Assembly: GCF_000746845.1 (NCBI RefSeq)
Contig: NZ_KN050846.1
Coordinates: 1 to 64,000, forward strand
Direction of reading: 5' to 3'
Length of the DNA stretch: 64,000 nt
Source: Altibacter lentus
GTDB taxonomy: Bacteria; Bacteroidota; Bacteroidia; Flavobacteriales; Flavobacteriaceae
The notes beneath the pieces were generated by a model, which was not told the origin of the DNA, searched no databases, and saw only the letters and a program-made list of their open reading frames with translations. Below are positions 47,816 to 56,425 of this stretch, piece by piece (the first letter of the stretch is position 1; the number at the start of each line of letters is the position of its first letter). Position numbers and translations under genes: made by a program.

Positions 47816-48680
47816 CCTCGGGAATTATATCTTCGGGATGTAAGTGGTTTCCGCAACGGTGACAATAGTCTGCATCATCCCTATGGCGTGAAGCGCCACA
47901 GTGGCGACACACTTGGGTATTCACGTGTACATAATGCGGATCATCCTGAGTCTTTTTGTCCATGGATTTAGCATATTCTGCACTAACAATTCCGGTAGGG
48001 ACCGCAATGATGCCATATCCCATGATCATAATGATGGCTGCAATGAACTGCCCTAAGGGAGTCACCGGAGCTATGTCTCCAAACCCAACGGTGGTAAGAG
48101 TTACGATACACCAATAAACACTCGATGGAATACTTTTAAAGCCGCTTTCTTCTCCTTCAATAAGGTACATGAGTGTTCCGGCTATGATGGAAATGATAAG
48201 CACTGCGAACAAGAAAACGAAGATCTTGGGCCGACTGTCGATGAGTGCTTTCTTTAATTTATTGGATTCCCCTACATAACGGGTGATCTTTAAGATTCGA
48301 AAGACCCGTAACAATCGCAAGGCCCTAACCGTAAGTAAAAAGTTACTCCCTGCCAGTATAAAAGAAAGGTATAACGGGATGGTAGATAGAAAATCGATGA
48401 TCCCATAAAAGCTAAAGATATAGCTCTTAGGCTTCTTTACCGTAATAATGCGGGCTATATACTCGAAAGTAAAGAAGATGGTAATGACCCATTCTCCAAC
48501 ATAAAGGATGTCGTGAAATTTTTCGTCTATCGTTCTTACACTTTCCAGCATCACGAACAAGACACTCAACAAGATGAGTATAAGCAGAACAACGTCAAAA
48601 AGCTTCCCTAATGGCGTATCGGCCTCATAGATGATGGTGTGTAACTTAGTTCTCCAGGTTCTTTTTGGCTGTGATTCCAA
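47802..48680 (-). CDS. Voltage-gated-like potassium channel with C-terminal zinc ribbon
   Basis: A 292-residue six-TM channel starting with TTG at 48680 (no ATG or GTG suits). S1-S4 are within 28-135; S4 carries Arg119, 122, 125, 128, Lys131 and Arg134 at every third position, as in voltage sensors. The selectivity filter TLTTVGFGD (194-202) is K+-type. After S6 a tail of about 50 residues ends in a four-Cys zinc ribbon (C258-x2-C261 ... C273-x2-C276). The ribbon may assemble or gate the tetramer. Confidence 0.93.
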   Translation of the reverse strand: MESQPKRTWRTKLHTIIYEADTPLGKLFDVVLLILILLSVLFVMLESVRTIDEKFHDILYVGEWVITIFFTFEYIARIITVKKPKSYIFSFYGIIDFLSTIPLYLSFILAGSNFLLTVRALRLLRVFRILKITRYVGESNKLKKALIDSRPKIFVFLFAVLIISIIAGTLMYLIEGEESGFKSIPSSVYWCIVTLTTVGFGDIAPVTPLGQFIAAIIMIMGYGIIAVPTGIVSAEYAKSMDKKTQDDPHYVHVNTQVCRHCGASRHRDDADYCHRCGNHLHPEDIIPEDGNS

Positions 48681-48723
48681 TGAGGTGGTATTTATGTACT
48701 GCCCTAAATTTAAACAACTTTCT

Positions 48724-50103
48724 CTAGATAGCAGGCTCTTTGGGCAGATTTACGATTTTCATTACCTTATATTTCCGTAAATAGCTCTGTATGATATGCT
48801 GCGCATCGCGGTCGTTCTTCATAGGACTGATGATAGATCGCAGGATCTCCGGATTATTGATCTGATAATTGAGATTGTAAAACCCAAATCCCTTGTAACT
48901 CCCATTCTCAATAAGTATCACCGATCGTTCATCGACATCTCTTCCTTTATCAATAACCAGCATGTGGCTATTCTCATAGCTGTTCTTTTCCAAAAAAGCT
49001 TCTACTCGGGCATTGTAGGTTTCTACAGCTTCTTCGCCTATGCAAGCACCCTGACACTCTTTGATTCCGTAGGAAAAACAACTGTGTTGTGTTTTATGAA
49101 GCCCAGTAAGCTTCTGGCATAATTGATACTCTTCTGTGATCCGGTATACGGCAGCCTTTGCCTGTTGATAGTTGGTGAAGGTGAGTATGGGTTGTTTGCG
49201 TGGATCTGCTTTTTCTATCTTTAATTGCTTGTATCCATCATCATCTGTGGACACGCCCAGTTGGTAGCTGTAGATCGATCTTCGAAGGGCCCTGTTGAAT
49301 AACGGTTTGTTGTGCTTGATCTCCTCACTTTCTTTTAGCTGAGCAATGAGGTCGCTTCCGGTCTCTTCAAAACTCACACTGGTCACTTCCAACTGGATTT
49401 TTTTCGATTTTCTGTTGTCGTTTGTAAAGTGTTGTGTAAGACGTTTCTTAATGTTCTTGCTCTTTCCAATATAAATGATATCCCCTTCGGCATTGTGCAT
49501 ATAATACACGCCGGTGGAGGAAGGAGCCGCGGCGATCATATCCAGTAGTTTGGGTTCCAGCTGTCGCTTAGGGTCTTTTCGCACATGTTGGGTAATGATC
49601 TCTTTTGAAGTGTCTTTTGCCAGCAACATCTTGAAAAGTGTCAGGGTTGCTTTGGCGTCTCCCTGGGCCCGGTGACGGTCACTCAAGGGAATTCCCAGGC
49701 TTCGTACGAGTTTACCCAGACTGTAGGAGGGAAGATCCGGGAGGAGTTTCTTTGAAAGTTCCACTGTACATAAGGTTTCTTTTTCAAAAGGATATCCCAG
49801 ACGGTCGAACTCTGTAGTAAGAATACGGTTGTCAAATTGTGCATTGTGCGCCACAAGAATACAATCCTCTGTAATCTCAATAATGCGTTTGGCCACTTCG
49901 TAGAACTTAGGTGCGTTGCGTAACATCTCGGCATTGATACCGGTAAGATTCACAACGAATGGCTGTATCTTTCGTTCGGGATTGATCAAACTGCTAAACT
50001 GGTCTACGATACGCTGCCCGTCAAAACGGTAGATCGCAATTTCAGTGATCCCTTCTTCATTGTATTTTCCTCCGGTCGTTTCTATATCTAAGATCGCGTA
50101 CAC
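48724..50103 (-). CDS. DnaQ-like exonuclease fused to GIY-YIG (UvrC-type) nuclease
   Basis: A 459-residue protein starting with GTG at 50103. Residues 1-165 are a DEDDh 3'-5' exonuclease: Asp6/Glu8 in LDIETTGG, Asp91, His144 and Asp149. Residues about 195-275 are a GIY-YIG endonuclease (GVYYMHN ... IYIGKSKNIKKRL, Arg221 catalytic). The C-terminal part resembles the region after GIY-YIG in Cho/UvrC (KECQGACIGEEAVETYNARV). It resembles the known exonuclease/UvrC-N fusions and may process damaged or branched DNA. Confidence 0.93.
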   Translation of the reverse strand: MYAILDIETTGGKYNEEGITEIAIYRFDGQRIVDQFSSLINPERKIQPFVVNLTGINAEMLRNAPKFYEVAKRIIEITEDCILVAHNAQFDNRILTTEFDRLGYPFEKETLCTVELSKKLLPDLPSYSLGKLVRSLGIPLSDRHRAQGDAKATLTLFKMLLAKDTSKEIITQHVRKDPKRQLEPKLLDMIAAAPSSTGVYYMHNAEGDIIYIGKSKNIKKRLTQHFTNDNRKSKKIQLEVTSVSFEETGSDLIAQLKESEEIKHNKPLFNRALRRSIYSYQLGVSTDDDGYKQLKIEKADPRKQPILTFTNYQQAKAAVYRITEEYQLCQKLTGLHKTQHSCFSYGIKECQGACIGEEAVETYNARVEAFLEKNSYENSHMLVIDKGRDVDERSVILIENGSYKGFGFYNLNYQINNPEILRSIISPMKNDRDAQHIIQSYLRKYKVMKIVNLPKEPAI

Positions 50104-50132
50104 TCGTATTCTGTATATTCTATATGCGTTAT

Positions 50133-50786
50133 TTAATAATTTCGTTCTCCAAAGATCGCGCTTCCAACCCGTATCATGGTACTGCCGATTTCGATGGCGA
50201 TTTCATAGTCACCGCTCATGCCCATAGAAAGTGTATGAAAGTCATAGCGCTCTTTATGAGCATCATAGAAAGATTTCAATTGTTGAAATTCTCTTGTAAG
50301 CTGTGCCTCATCTTCAGTAAAGGTAGCCATTCCCATAAGCCCTACCACACGAATATTCCTAAAGTTTTTTGTGGTTTCTGAAGTAAGTAGCGCCAAGGCT
50401 TCCTCTGCTTCCATCCCAAACTTAGTGTCTTCTTCGGCGATCTTGACTTGCAGCAAACAATCGATCACACGATCGTTTTTCTTTGCTTGCTTGTTGATCT
50501 CCTTCAGCAATCGTTCACTGTCCACCGCATGAATTAAACTCACAAATGGTGCCATATATTTTACTTTGTTGCGTTGCACGTGACCGATCATATGCCATTG
50601 CACGTCTTTAGGCATTTCCTGCCATTTCGCTTCCATTTCCTGGATCTTGTTCTCACCAAAAACACGTTGTCCGGTGTTATAGGCTTCCATGATCTCCGAG
50701 ACCGGTTTGGTCTTGGAAACCGCTACCAGTGTGACATGAGTAGGAATCTTTTTTTTGAATTGCGTTATATTTTCTGAAATGTTCAT
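50133..50786 (-). CDS. YggS family PLP-binding protein
   Basis: A 217-residue PLP homeostasis protein (PLPBP). The Lys of LVAVSKTKPVSEIMEAYNTG (residues about 20-39) forms the Schiff base, and WHMIGHVQRNKVKY and VRVGSAIFGERNY are family motifs. It keeps free PLP low in the cytoplasm and affects amino-acid balance. It lies 27 bp downstream of the DUF1015 gene and 29 bp before the exonuclease gene. Confidence 0.95.
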   Translation of the reverse strand: MNISENITQFKKKIPTHVTLVAVSKTKPVSEIMEAYNTGQRVFGENKIQEMEAKWQEMPKDVQWHMIGHVQRNKVKYMAPFVSLIHAVDSERLLKEINKQAKKNDRVIDCLLQVKIAEEDTKFGMEAEEALALLTSETTKNFRNIRVVGLMGMATFTEDEAQLTREFQQLKSFYDAHKERYDFHTLSMGMSGDYEIAIEIGSTMIRVGSAIFGERNY

Positions 50787-50813
50787 ACCTGCTGTTCAAC
50801 GTTCTTCATTCTA

Positions 50814-52052
50814 TCAAAATTCATAAATCGTGACCCCACTTCGAAGCTTCGGCTCTATATAGGTGCTCTTAGGAGGCATTTTTAGTCCTTCGTTGGCGAT
50901 CTGCTTCAGCTCTTCTGTGTCTACGGGCACGAGTCCGAAACCTACTTTGAAATCTCCTCTGTCGACGGCTGTCTTCACATAGGCGAGATCGTTCTTTCCG
51001 TGGGAATACTCGATACGGTGATCATTCCGAAGGTCTTCGATCCCCAGGATAGGACGTAATATGGTTTTGAACAGGATCTGCGCATCCAGGGCATCCAGCG
51101 CCGTGTCAATGGAATAGTTGTTCTTCCGAAGGTATAGCGAATAGAACGCACCGTCCAGATACATACTAAAATGATGCTTTTTTGAAGGTTTGTAATATTC
51201 TTGTCCGCGATTTTCAATACGGAATAGCGCATCTAATTTAATCAAAAATTCTTCTTTGGTCAAACCGTTGAGGTCTTTGATCAACCGGTTAAACTCATAG
51301 ATCTTCAGGTCGCTCTCGGGGATGAGATAGCTCATAAAATAGTTGTAAGCTTCAGTTCCGGTATGCGCATCATTTTCGGCTTTAAGTTCTTTTGCCAAGA
51401 GGTAGGATGAGGAAGAACGGTGGTGGCCATCGGCAATATACAGTGTTTCCATCTCACCAAAGATGGCAGTGATGCGTTTCACCAATGCCGTGTCGTCCAC
51501 CTTCCATAGATAGTGAGTATCCCTGTAGGTGGTAGTGAACTCATATTCGGCGCGATCCTGCATCACCGTTTCAATGATGTGGGCAAGTTCGTCGTGATCG
51601 GGATAGGTGAGTAGCACAGGTTCGGCATTAAAGCCAACGGTTTTCAAGTATTTTACAAAGATGGTCTCTTTGTATTCTAAGGTGTCCTCGTGCTTCTTGA
51701 TGACATCGTTCTCGTAATCTTGTGCACTCGCAGCAGCCACCAAACCGTTAAATTCAAGTCCGTCGCGATTAACGATCTTATAGATGTAGAGCGAAGGATT
51801 TTCATCCTGCATAAATATTCCGTCTTCCTTGAATTCCTGATATCTGTTTCGAACCAATGTGTAACGTTCTTCTCCTTCTATCTCCTTCTGGTATTTATAC
51901 CCGGGATTGATGATGTGTAAGAAGGAAAATGGATTGTCCCGAAGACGCGACTCCACCTGTGCAGGCGTGTAACTATCATAAGATCGTGCCGCCAACAGAC
52001 TTACCTTGTCTCTGGTGGGTCGAACTGCTTTGAACGGAAGAATGGTTGCCAT
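50814..52052 (-). CDS. DUF1015 domain-containing protein
   Basis: A 412-residue protein matching the DUF1015 family: FKAVRPTRDKVSLLAARSYD at the start, LYIADGHHRSSSSYLLAKEL in the middle (His-rich and probably part of an active or nucleotide site) and LVPVDTEELKQIANEGLKMP PKST near the C-terminus. The family has been linked to kinase-like or SerK-like enzymes that use ADP, but the role in Bacteroidota is not known. It is followed by YggS, with which it is likely co-transcribed. Confidence 0.9.
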   Translation of the reverse strand: MATILPFKAVRPTRDKVSLLAARSYDSYTPAQVESRLRDNPFSFLHIINPGYKYQKEIEGEERYTLVRNRYQEFKEDGIFMQDENPSLYIYKIVNRDGLEFNGLVAAASAQDYENDVIKKHEDTLEYKETIFVKYLKTVGFNAEPVLLTYPDHDELAHIIETVMQDRAEYEFTTTYRDTHYLWKVDDTALVKRITAIFGEMETLYIADGHHRSSSSYLLAKELKAENDAHTGTEAYNYFMSYLIPESDLKIYEFNRLIKDLNGLTKEEFLIKLDALFRIENRGQEYYKPSKKHHFSMYLDGAFYSLYLRKNNYSIDTALDALDAQILFKTILRPILGIEDLRNDHRIEYSHGKNDLAYVKTAVDRGDFKVGFGLVPVDTEELKQIANEGLKMPPKSTYIEPKLRSGVTIYEF

Positions 52053-52156
52053 TTTTTCAATTAAATATTAATAGTGACATCAATGCCGTGACACCTTTTT
52101 TTAATGCCTTCACTAATTAGTTATATCACGAACCAATACAAGACGGACCCTTAAGA

Positions 52157-53044
52157 CTAACGAAACATCGCTGCCACATTCTCGGCCCTGCGGCTTTCGC
52201 TGTAATCGTAAAAGCCCTCACCGCTTTTTATACCCAGTTTTCCGGCCATGACCATATTGACGAGTAACGGACAAGGAGCGTATTTTGGGTTCTTAAAGCC
52301 ATCGTACATCACCTTAAGAATGGACAAACAAACATCCAGTCCAATAAAATCTGCCAATTGTAAAGGCCCCATAGGATGTGCCATCCCTAATTTCATCACA
52401 GTATCGATCTCAGAAACGCCCGCCACACCGTTGTATAGCGTCTCTATGGCTTCATTTATCATAGGCATTAGGATCCTATTAGCCACAAATCCGGGGTAAT
52501 CGTTCACCTCTACCGGTACCTTGTTAAGCTTTTCTGAAAGTTCCTTCACCGTAGTATAGGTCGCTTCACTGGTGCTATATCCTTTAATGATCTCCACCAG
52601 TTTCATGATGGGGACTGGATTCATAAAGTGCATTCCTATCACCATCCCCGGCCGCTTGGTCGCAGCGGCGATCTGTGTGATGGAAATAGAAGAGGTGTTA
52701 CTTGCGAGGATGGTGTCGTCCGGACAGAAGGTATCAAGATCTCTAAAGATCTTCAGCTTCAAGTCCAGATTCTCCGTGGCAGCTTCCACGACCAGGCTTG
52801 CGTATTCCACACCTTCTTCCAAATTGGTGTAGGTAGTGATATTTTTAAGTGTTCGGGTTTTATCGGCTTCGGTGATGGACTCTTTAGCCACCATACGATC
52901 CAAATTCTTGGTAATGGTTGCCATTCCTTTATCCAGTGATGCTTGCGATACATCAATGAGTTGCACTTTATAATCATATTGAGCGAAGGTGTGGGCAATT
53001 CCATTTCCCATGGTTCCTGCACCAATGACTGCTATATTTTTCAT
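52157..53044 (-). CDS. 3-hydroxybutyryl/3-hydroxyacyl-CoA dehydrogenase
   Basis: A 295-residue NAD-dependent enzyme for beta-oxidation or butanoate metabolism. N-terminal Rossmann motif AVIGAGTMGNGIAHTFAQ (GAGTMG at 6-11), catalytic His in VIGMHFMNPVPIMKLVE, then DYPGFVANRILMPMINEA and a dimer helix domain with GMAHPMGPLQLADFIGLDV. It starts 9 bp after the oxidoreductase gene stop. Confidence 0.94.
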   Translation of the reverse strand: MKNIAVIGAGTMGNGIAHTFAQYDYKVQLIDVSQASLDKGMATITKNLDRMVAKESITEADKTRTLKNITTYTNLEEGVEYASLVVEAATENLDLKLKIFRDLDTFCPDDTILASNTSSISITQIAAATKRPGMVIGMHFMNPVPIMKLVEIIKGYSTSEATYTTVKELSEKLNKVPVEVNDYPGFVANRILMPMINEAIETLYNGVAGVSEIDTVMKLGMAHPMGPLQLADFIGLDVCLSILKVMYDGFKNPKYAPCPLLVNMVMAGKLGIKSGEGFYDYSESRRAENVAAMFR

Positions 53045-53053
53045 ATATGTTGA

Positions 53054-54028
53054 TTAAATTTTTTTAAAATTGGAAATGATCTGCATGGCCACGCGTAACG
53101 CTTCGGTTCCCTGAGCCAGCGTGACAATTGGGGTCGTGTCATGGTTAATGGCATCGGCGAATGTTTCCAGCTCGTCCAGTATGGCGTTGTTGACATCGAT
53201 CTTTGGATTATCAAAATAGATCTGTTTCTTGATCCCTTCAGCGTTGGTAAGGACCATGGCGAAATCATCGGCATCTTCTGGGGCATCCTTCATCTTAACA
53301 ACCTCACATTTCTTTTCCAGAAAATCGACAGAGATATAGGCATCACGCTGGAAGAACCGTGCCTTTCGCATCTTTTTTAGCGAGATCCTGCTGGCAGTGA
53401 GGTTTGCCACACAACCGTTCTCGAATTCGATACGGGCATTGGCGATATCGGGTGTTTCACTAATTACCGATACCCCGCTGGCATTGATATGTTTCACTTT
53501 TGAGTCTACCACACTTAGAATCGCATCGATGTCGTGTATCATCAGATCGAGCACCACGGAGACATCGGTACCGCGCGGATTGAACTCGGCAAGGCGATGT
53601 GCTTCGATAAACATAGGGTTATCGATCTTATCATGAACCGCACGGAAAGCCGGATTGAAACGCTCTACATGACCTACCTGTCCTTGAACACCGTGTTTTT
53701 CTGCCAAGCTTAAGAGTTCTTCTGCTTCAGCAACAGTGTGCGTAATGGGCTTTTCTATAAAAAGGTGCTTCCCGGCTTCAATGACCTGTTTCGCACACTC
53801 AAAATGATAAACGGTGGGTGTCACCACGTCCACAATGTCACAGGCATTGATAAGGGCTTCCATGGAAGGGAAACTCTTGTAGCCTAATTCCGATTCTATT
53901 GCGGCGGAAGCTTCTTTGTTTGCGTCGAAGAAACCTACCAGTTCGTATTTTTCAGACTGGTGAAGAAGCTTGAGATGGATCTTGCCCAGGTGACCTGCAC
54001 CCAGAACTCCTGCTTTTAGCATGGGCAT
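53054..54028 (-). CDS. Gfo/Idh/MocA family oxidoreductase
   Basis: A 324-residue NAD(P)-dependent sugar-type oxidoreductase. N-terminal AGVLGAGHLGKIHLKLLHQS binds the cofactor; CDIVDVVTPTVYHFECAKQV and HLFIEKPITHTVAEAEELL carry the EKP motif, with Lys probably catalytic; the C-terminal beta domain follows. Such proteins act on inositols, sugar nucleotides or biliverdin-like compounds; substrate unknown. It lies upstream of the hydroxyacyl-CoA dehydrogenase gene. Confidence 0.92.
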   Translation of the reverse strand: MPMLKAGVLGAGHLGKIHLKLLHQSEKYELVGFFDANKEASAAIESELGYKSFPSMEALINACDIVDVVTPTVYHFECAKQVIEAGKHLFIEKPITHTVAEAEELLSLAEKHGVQGQVGHVERFNPAFRAVHDKIDNPMFIEAHRLAEFNPRGTDVSVVLDLMIHDIDAILSVVDSKVKHINASGVSVISETPDIANARIEFENGCVANLTASRISLKKMRKARFFQRDAYISVDFLEKKCEVVKMKDAPEDADDFAMVLTNAEGIKKQIYFDNPKIDVNNAILDELETFADAINHDTTPIVTLAQGTEALRVAMQIISNFKKI

Positions 54029-54208
54029 TTGTTTTTCACAAAGGTAGGTGTTTCAGAAGAAAATACGAAGCCCTTTCTGAATTAGTCCGGGGCTCCACTA
54101 AGGGTTTTTTTTAAAGCAGAAAGGCTACCTTCAGAAATTATTTTCAGAAGAAATCCTTCTGAAGAAACGCATAAAATTTACGTACTTTGTAAGACCAAAT
54201 CCGAAGCT

Positions 54209-54850
54209 GTGAAAGACACTTTTACTCATCAAGGCATGCGCAAACGACTTGTCGAAACCCTTAAAAAGAAGGGGATCGCGAACAAAGGAGTGCTGCAGGC
54301 CATCAATGCGGTGCCGCGTCACCTCTTTATGGACAGTGGTTTTGTGGACCATGCGTATGTGGACAAAGCCTTTCCCATTGCAGCCGATCAGACCATTTCG
54401 CAGCCCTATACAGTGGCGCGTCAAACGGAACTGCTGGATGTGGAGCGAGGAGATAAGATCCTGGAGATAGGAACCGGCAGCGGCTATCAAACAGCGGTAT
54501 TACTGGAAATGGGCGCGGTGGTCTATTCCATCGAACGACAGAACGAACTGTTTAAAAGGACCAATCGTTTTCTTCCGAAACTGGGCTATCGCCCAAAAAA
54601 ACTCATCTTTGGCGATGGTTATGCAGGACTGGAGGCAGAAGCTCCTTTTGATGGGATTATCGTAACAGCAGGTGCGCCCTTCGTACCGAAACCGCTGTTG
54701 GCTCAGTTAAAAGTAGGAGGGAAGCTGGTCATTCCTGTGGGTGAAAACGTCCAGATTATGACGGTTTTTACACGTACAGACGATACAGAATTTGAAAAAG
54801 AGGAATTTGGAGAATTCCGATTTGTGCCACTGCTGGAAGATAAGGAATAA
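54209..54850 (+). CDS. pcm: Protein-L-isoaspartate O-methyltransferase
   Basis: A 213-residue SAM enzyme that repairs isoaspartyl residues in aged proteins. It starts with GTG (MKDTFTHQGMRKRLVETL). The motifs PIAADQTISQPYTVARQTEL and ILEIGTGSGYQTAVLLEMGA (motif I) and the post-I Glu in YSIERQNELF are present; PFDGIIVTAGAPFVPKPLLA is typical. A TACTTTG box near 54190 may be its promoter. Confidence 0.95.
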   Translation: MKDTFTHQGMRKRLVETLKKKGIANKGVLQAINAVPRHLFMDSGFVDHAYVDKAFPIAADQTISQPYTVARQTELLDVERGDKILEIGTGSGYQTAVLLEMGAVVYSIERQNELFKRTNRFLPKLGYRPKKLIFGDGYAGLEAEAPFDGIIVTAGAPFVPKPLLAQLKVGGKLVIPVGENVQIMTVFTRTDDTEFEKEEFGEFRFVPLLEDKE

Positions 54851-54944
54851 ATGGTTGAAAGGGGAAGTTTAGTAGTTTTCAGAATAAAGCGATAAGAAAA
54901 CCGATGTTACACTTCTCTATTTCCCATTTCCATCATTAATCACA

Positions 54945-55595
54945 CTATTGCTTTCCACCCATATCCATAAGAGCATCCAGCGGCTGAACTTCCACACCTT
55001 CAGGGATGGTGATGGTATAGTCCTTCATGGAAATGTTCTCTTTTAGATCGGTGGCGGTGTAGGTCATATCGACACCGGCAGTACTAATGATCATTTCCAG
55101 GGCGAGTCCCGGTAGTTCGTTTGGCATGTTCTTAGAATTCTTTGGAAGCTTGATCTTTTCCGTATACCAAAAGACCGAGGTTTCCCCCTCTGCATCCTGT
55201 AAGATGGCCTTTTTACATTTTATTCCCAGAATTTTCTTGGTCTCATTAACCAGCGTGACCTTTCCGGTATTGGGAGTTTCCTCACCCAGGTCATCGCTTT
55301 TTCCTTGAAAGGCCATATCGCCCATCATACCGGTCATTAACATCGTCATTTCTTTGGTATCCATATTAATCAACACTTCTTGATCGCCCATGGAACCCAT
55401 ACTATTTTTCATATAGGTACTGGTGCCGTCACTGGCAAGTGTCATGGTTGCGCCTTGCATCATCATTGCCATCATTTCGCCTTCTTCCCCCGTAGCATCA
55501 ACAGTGAGCGTATAGGTAACGGCAAATTTCGAGTTTTGTGCAAGAGCGGTTAGACCAATGCACAACATTAGAGCGAGTAGGAATGTGTTTTTCAT
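54945..55595 (-). CDS. Exported Met-rich DUF4412 protein
   Basis: A 216-residue protein with a signal peptide (1-19, ending LTALAQ). The mature part has a methionine-rich stretch (GEEGEMMAMMMQGATMTLAS and KEMTMLMTGMMGDMAFQG) and then beta segments with IKCKKAILQDAEGETSVFWY and a final KDYTITIPEGVEVQP. It fits the DUF4412 family, of unknown role. The Met density suggests binding of Cu(I) or a hydrophobic ligand, or an oxidation-sensing surface, but this is a guess. Confidence 0.8.
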   Translation of the reverse strand: MKNTFLLALMLCIGLTALAQNSKFAVTYTLTVDATGEEGEMMAMMMQGATMTLASDGTSTYMKNSMGSMGDQEVLINMDTKEMTMLMTGMMGDMAFQGKSDDLGEETPNTGKVTLVNETKKILGIKCKKAILQDAEGETSVFWYTEKIKLPKNSKNMPNELPGLALEMIISTAGVDMTYTATDLKENISMKDYTITIPEGVEVQPLDALMDMGGKQ

Positions 55596-55721
55596 AAGGA
55601 TACTTATTTTAGAGGAAAGATACAGTACTTTTTCAAATTATCGATATCTCCGGCATTCCAATTAAAATCTTTTTTTTTGAATTAGAAATGGAATTCTTTT
55701 TTTGATTAGGCATTATAATTA

Positions 55722-56285
55722 TTAACGATCACTAAAGAACCATTGCAATGCGATCAAGGTCTTGGCATCGGTAAAGAAACCGGCTGCCAGCTGTGAACGG
55801 GTTTCGGCTACAGGAAGTGCAACAAGGGCAATATCTTCGGTTTCGTTGGCTGCGCCACCACCGGGGTGGGTCTTGGCATCGCTGGTTACGGTCCCAAAAT
55901 ACAGCAGAATACGTTCACTACTTCCACCGGGAGACGCAAAGAAAGTATGCGTGTGTTTCAAGGTGCCAACGGTATATCCCAATTCTTCCTGTACCTCGGT
56001 GCGTATGCGATCTTCCGGGCGATCCCCTTCTTCTAAAGAACCGGCAACGATCTCCACGATCCAACCATTTGTATGTGGGAGTGTGGGATATCGAAATTGC
56101 TTGGTGAACAGCAATCGGTCGGTGTTGGTCTCGTGCAATAACACGGCCACCGAATCTCCTCGCTCAAAACACTGGCGGGTGACAGTAAGCTCACCCCCGT
56201 GGAAGGTGTCGTGAGTGAGTTTGGCTTCACGAACCTTAAAATGGCCGTTATAGACCCGCTTTTCCGAATGTAGGGTGTATTTCAT
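55722..56285 (-). CDS. NUDIX hydrolase, ADP-ribose pyrophosphatase-like
   Basis: A 187-residue protein like NudF/ADP-ribose pyrophosphatase, with the Nudix box at 82-104 (AGSLEEGDRPEDRI then RTEVQEELGY). The metal-binding EVQEEL glutamates (97, 100, 101) and Gly103 are kept, but the box has Asp88 for the usual Glu and Thr96 in place of the Arg of REUxEE. N-terminal beta sheet (TRQCFERGDSVAVLLHET) fits. The start follows a TATCTTTA box by 3 nt. Confidence 0.88.
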   Translation of the reverse strand: MKYTLHSEKRVYNGHFKVREAKLTHDTFHGGELTVTRQCFERGDSVAVLLHETNTDRLLFTKQFRYPTLPHTNGWIVEIVAGSLEEGDRPEDRIRTEVQEELGYTVGTLKHTHTFFASPGGSSERILLYFGTVTSDAKTHPGGGAANETEDIALVALPVAETRSQLAAGFFTDAKTLIALQWFFSDR

Positions 56286-56425
56286 ACGTAAAGATACAAA
56301 TTGAAGTAAGAAGTAGGAGGTTGAAGAGGTGCTGGAACTGTCGCATGCCTGTTGGCAGGGCGATTCCCTATTGTAATGGGTTAGTTAAAGATCCCGACAT
56401 TGATGATCCCTGCTCTTTTCATTCG

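Noticed and set aside
56341-56362. A CCTG-TTGG-CAGG hairpin in the spacer next to the propeller lipoprotein
   Set aside because: Only four base pairs and no conservation evidence; noted as a possible island border but not supportable.
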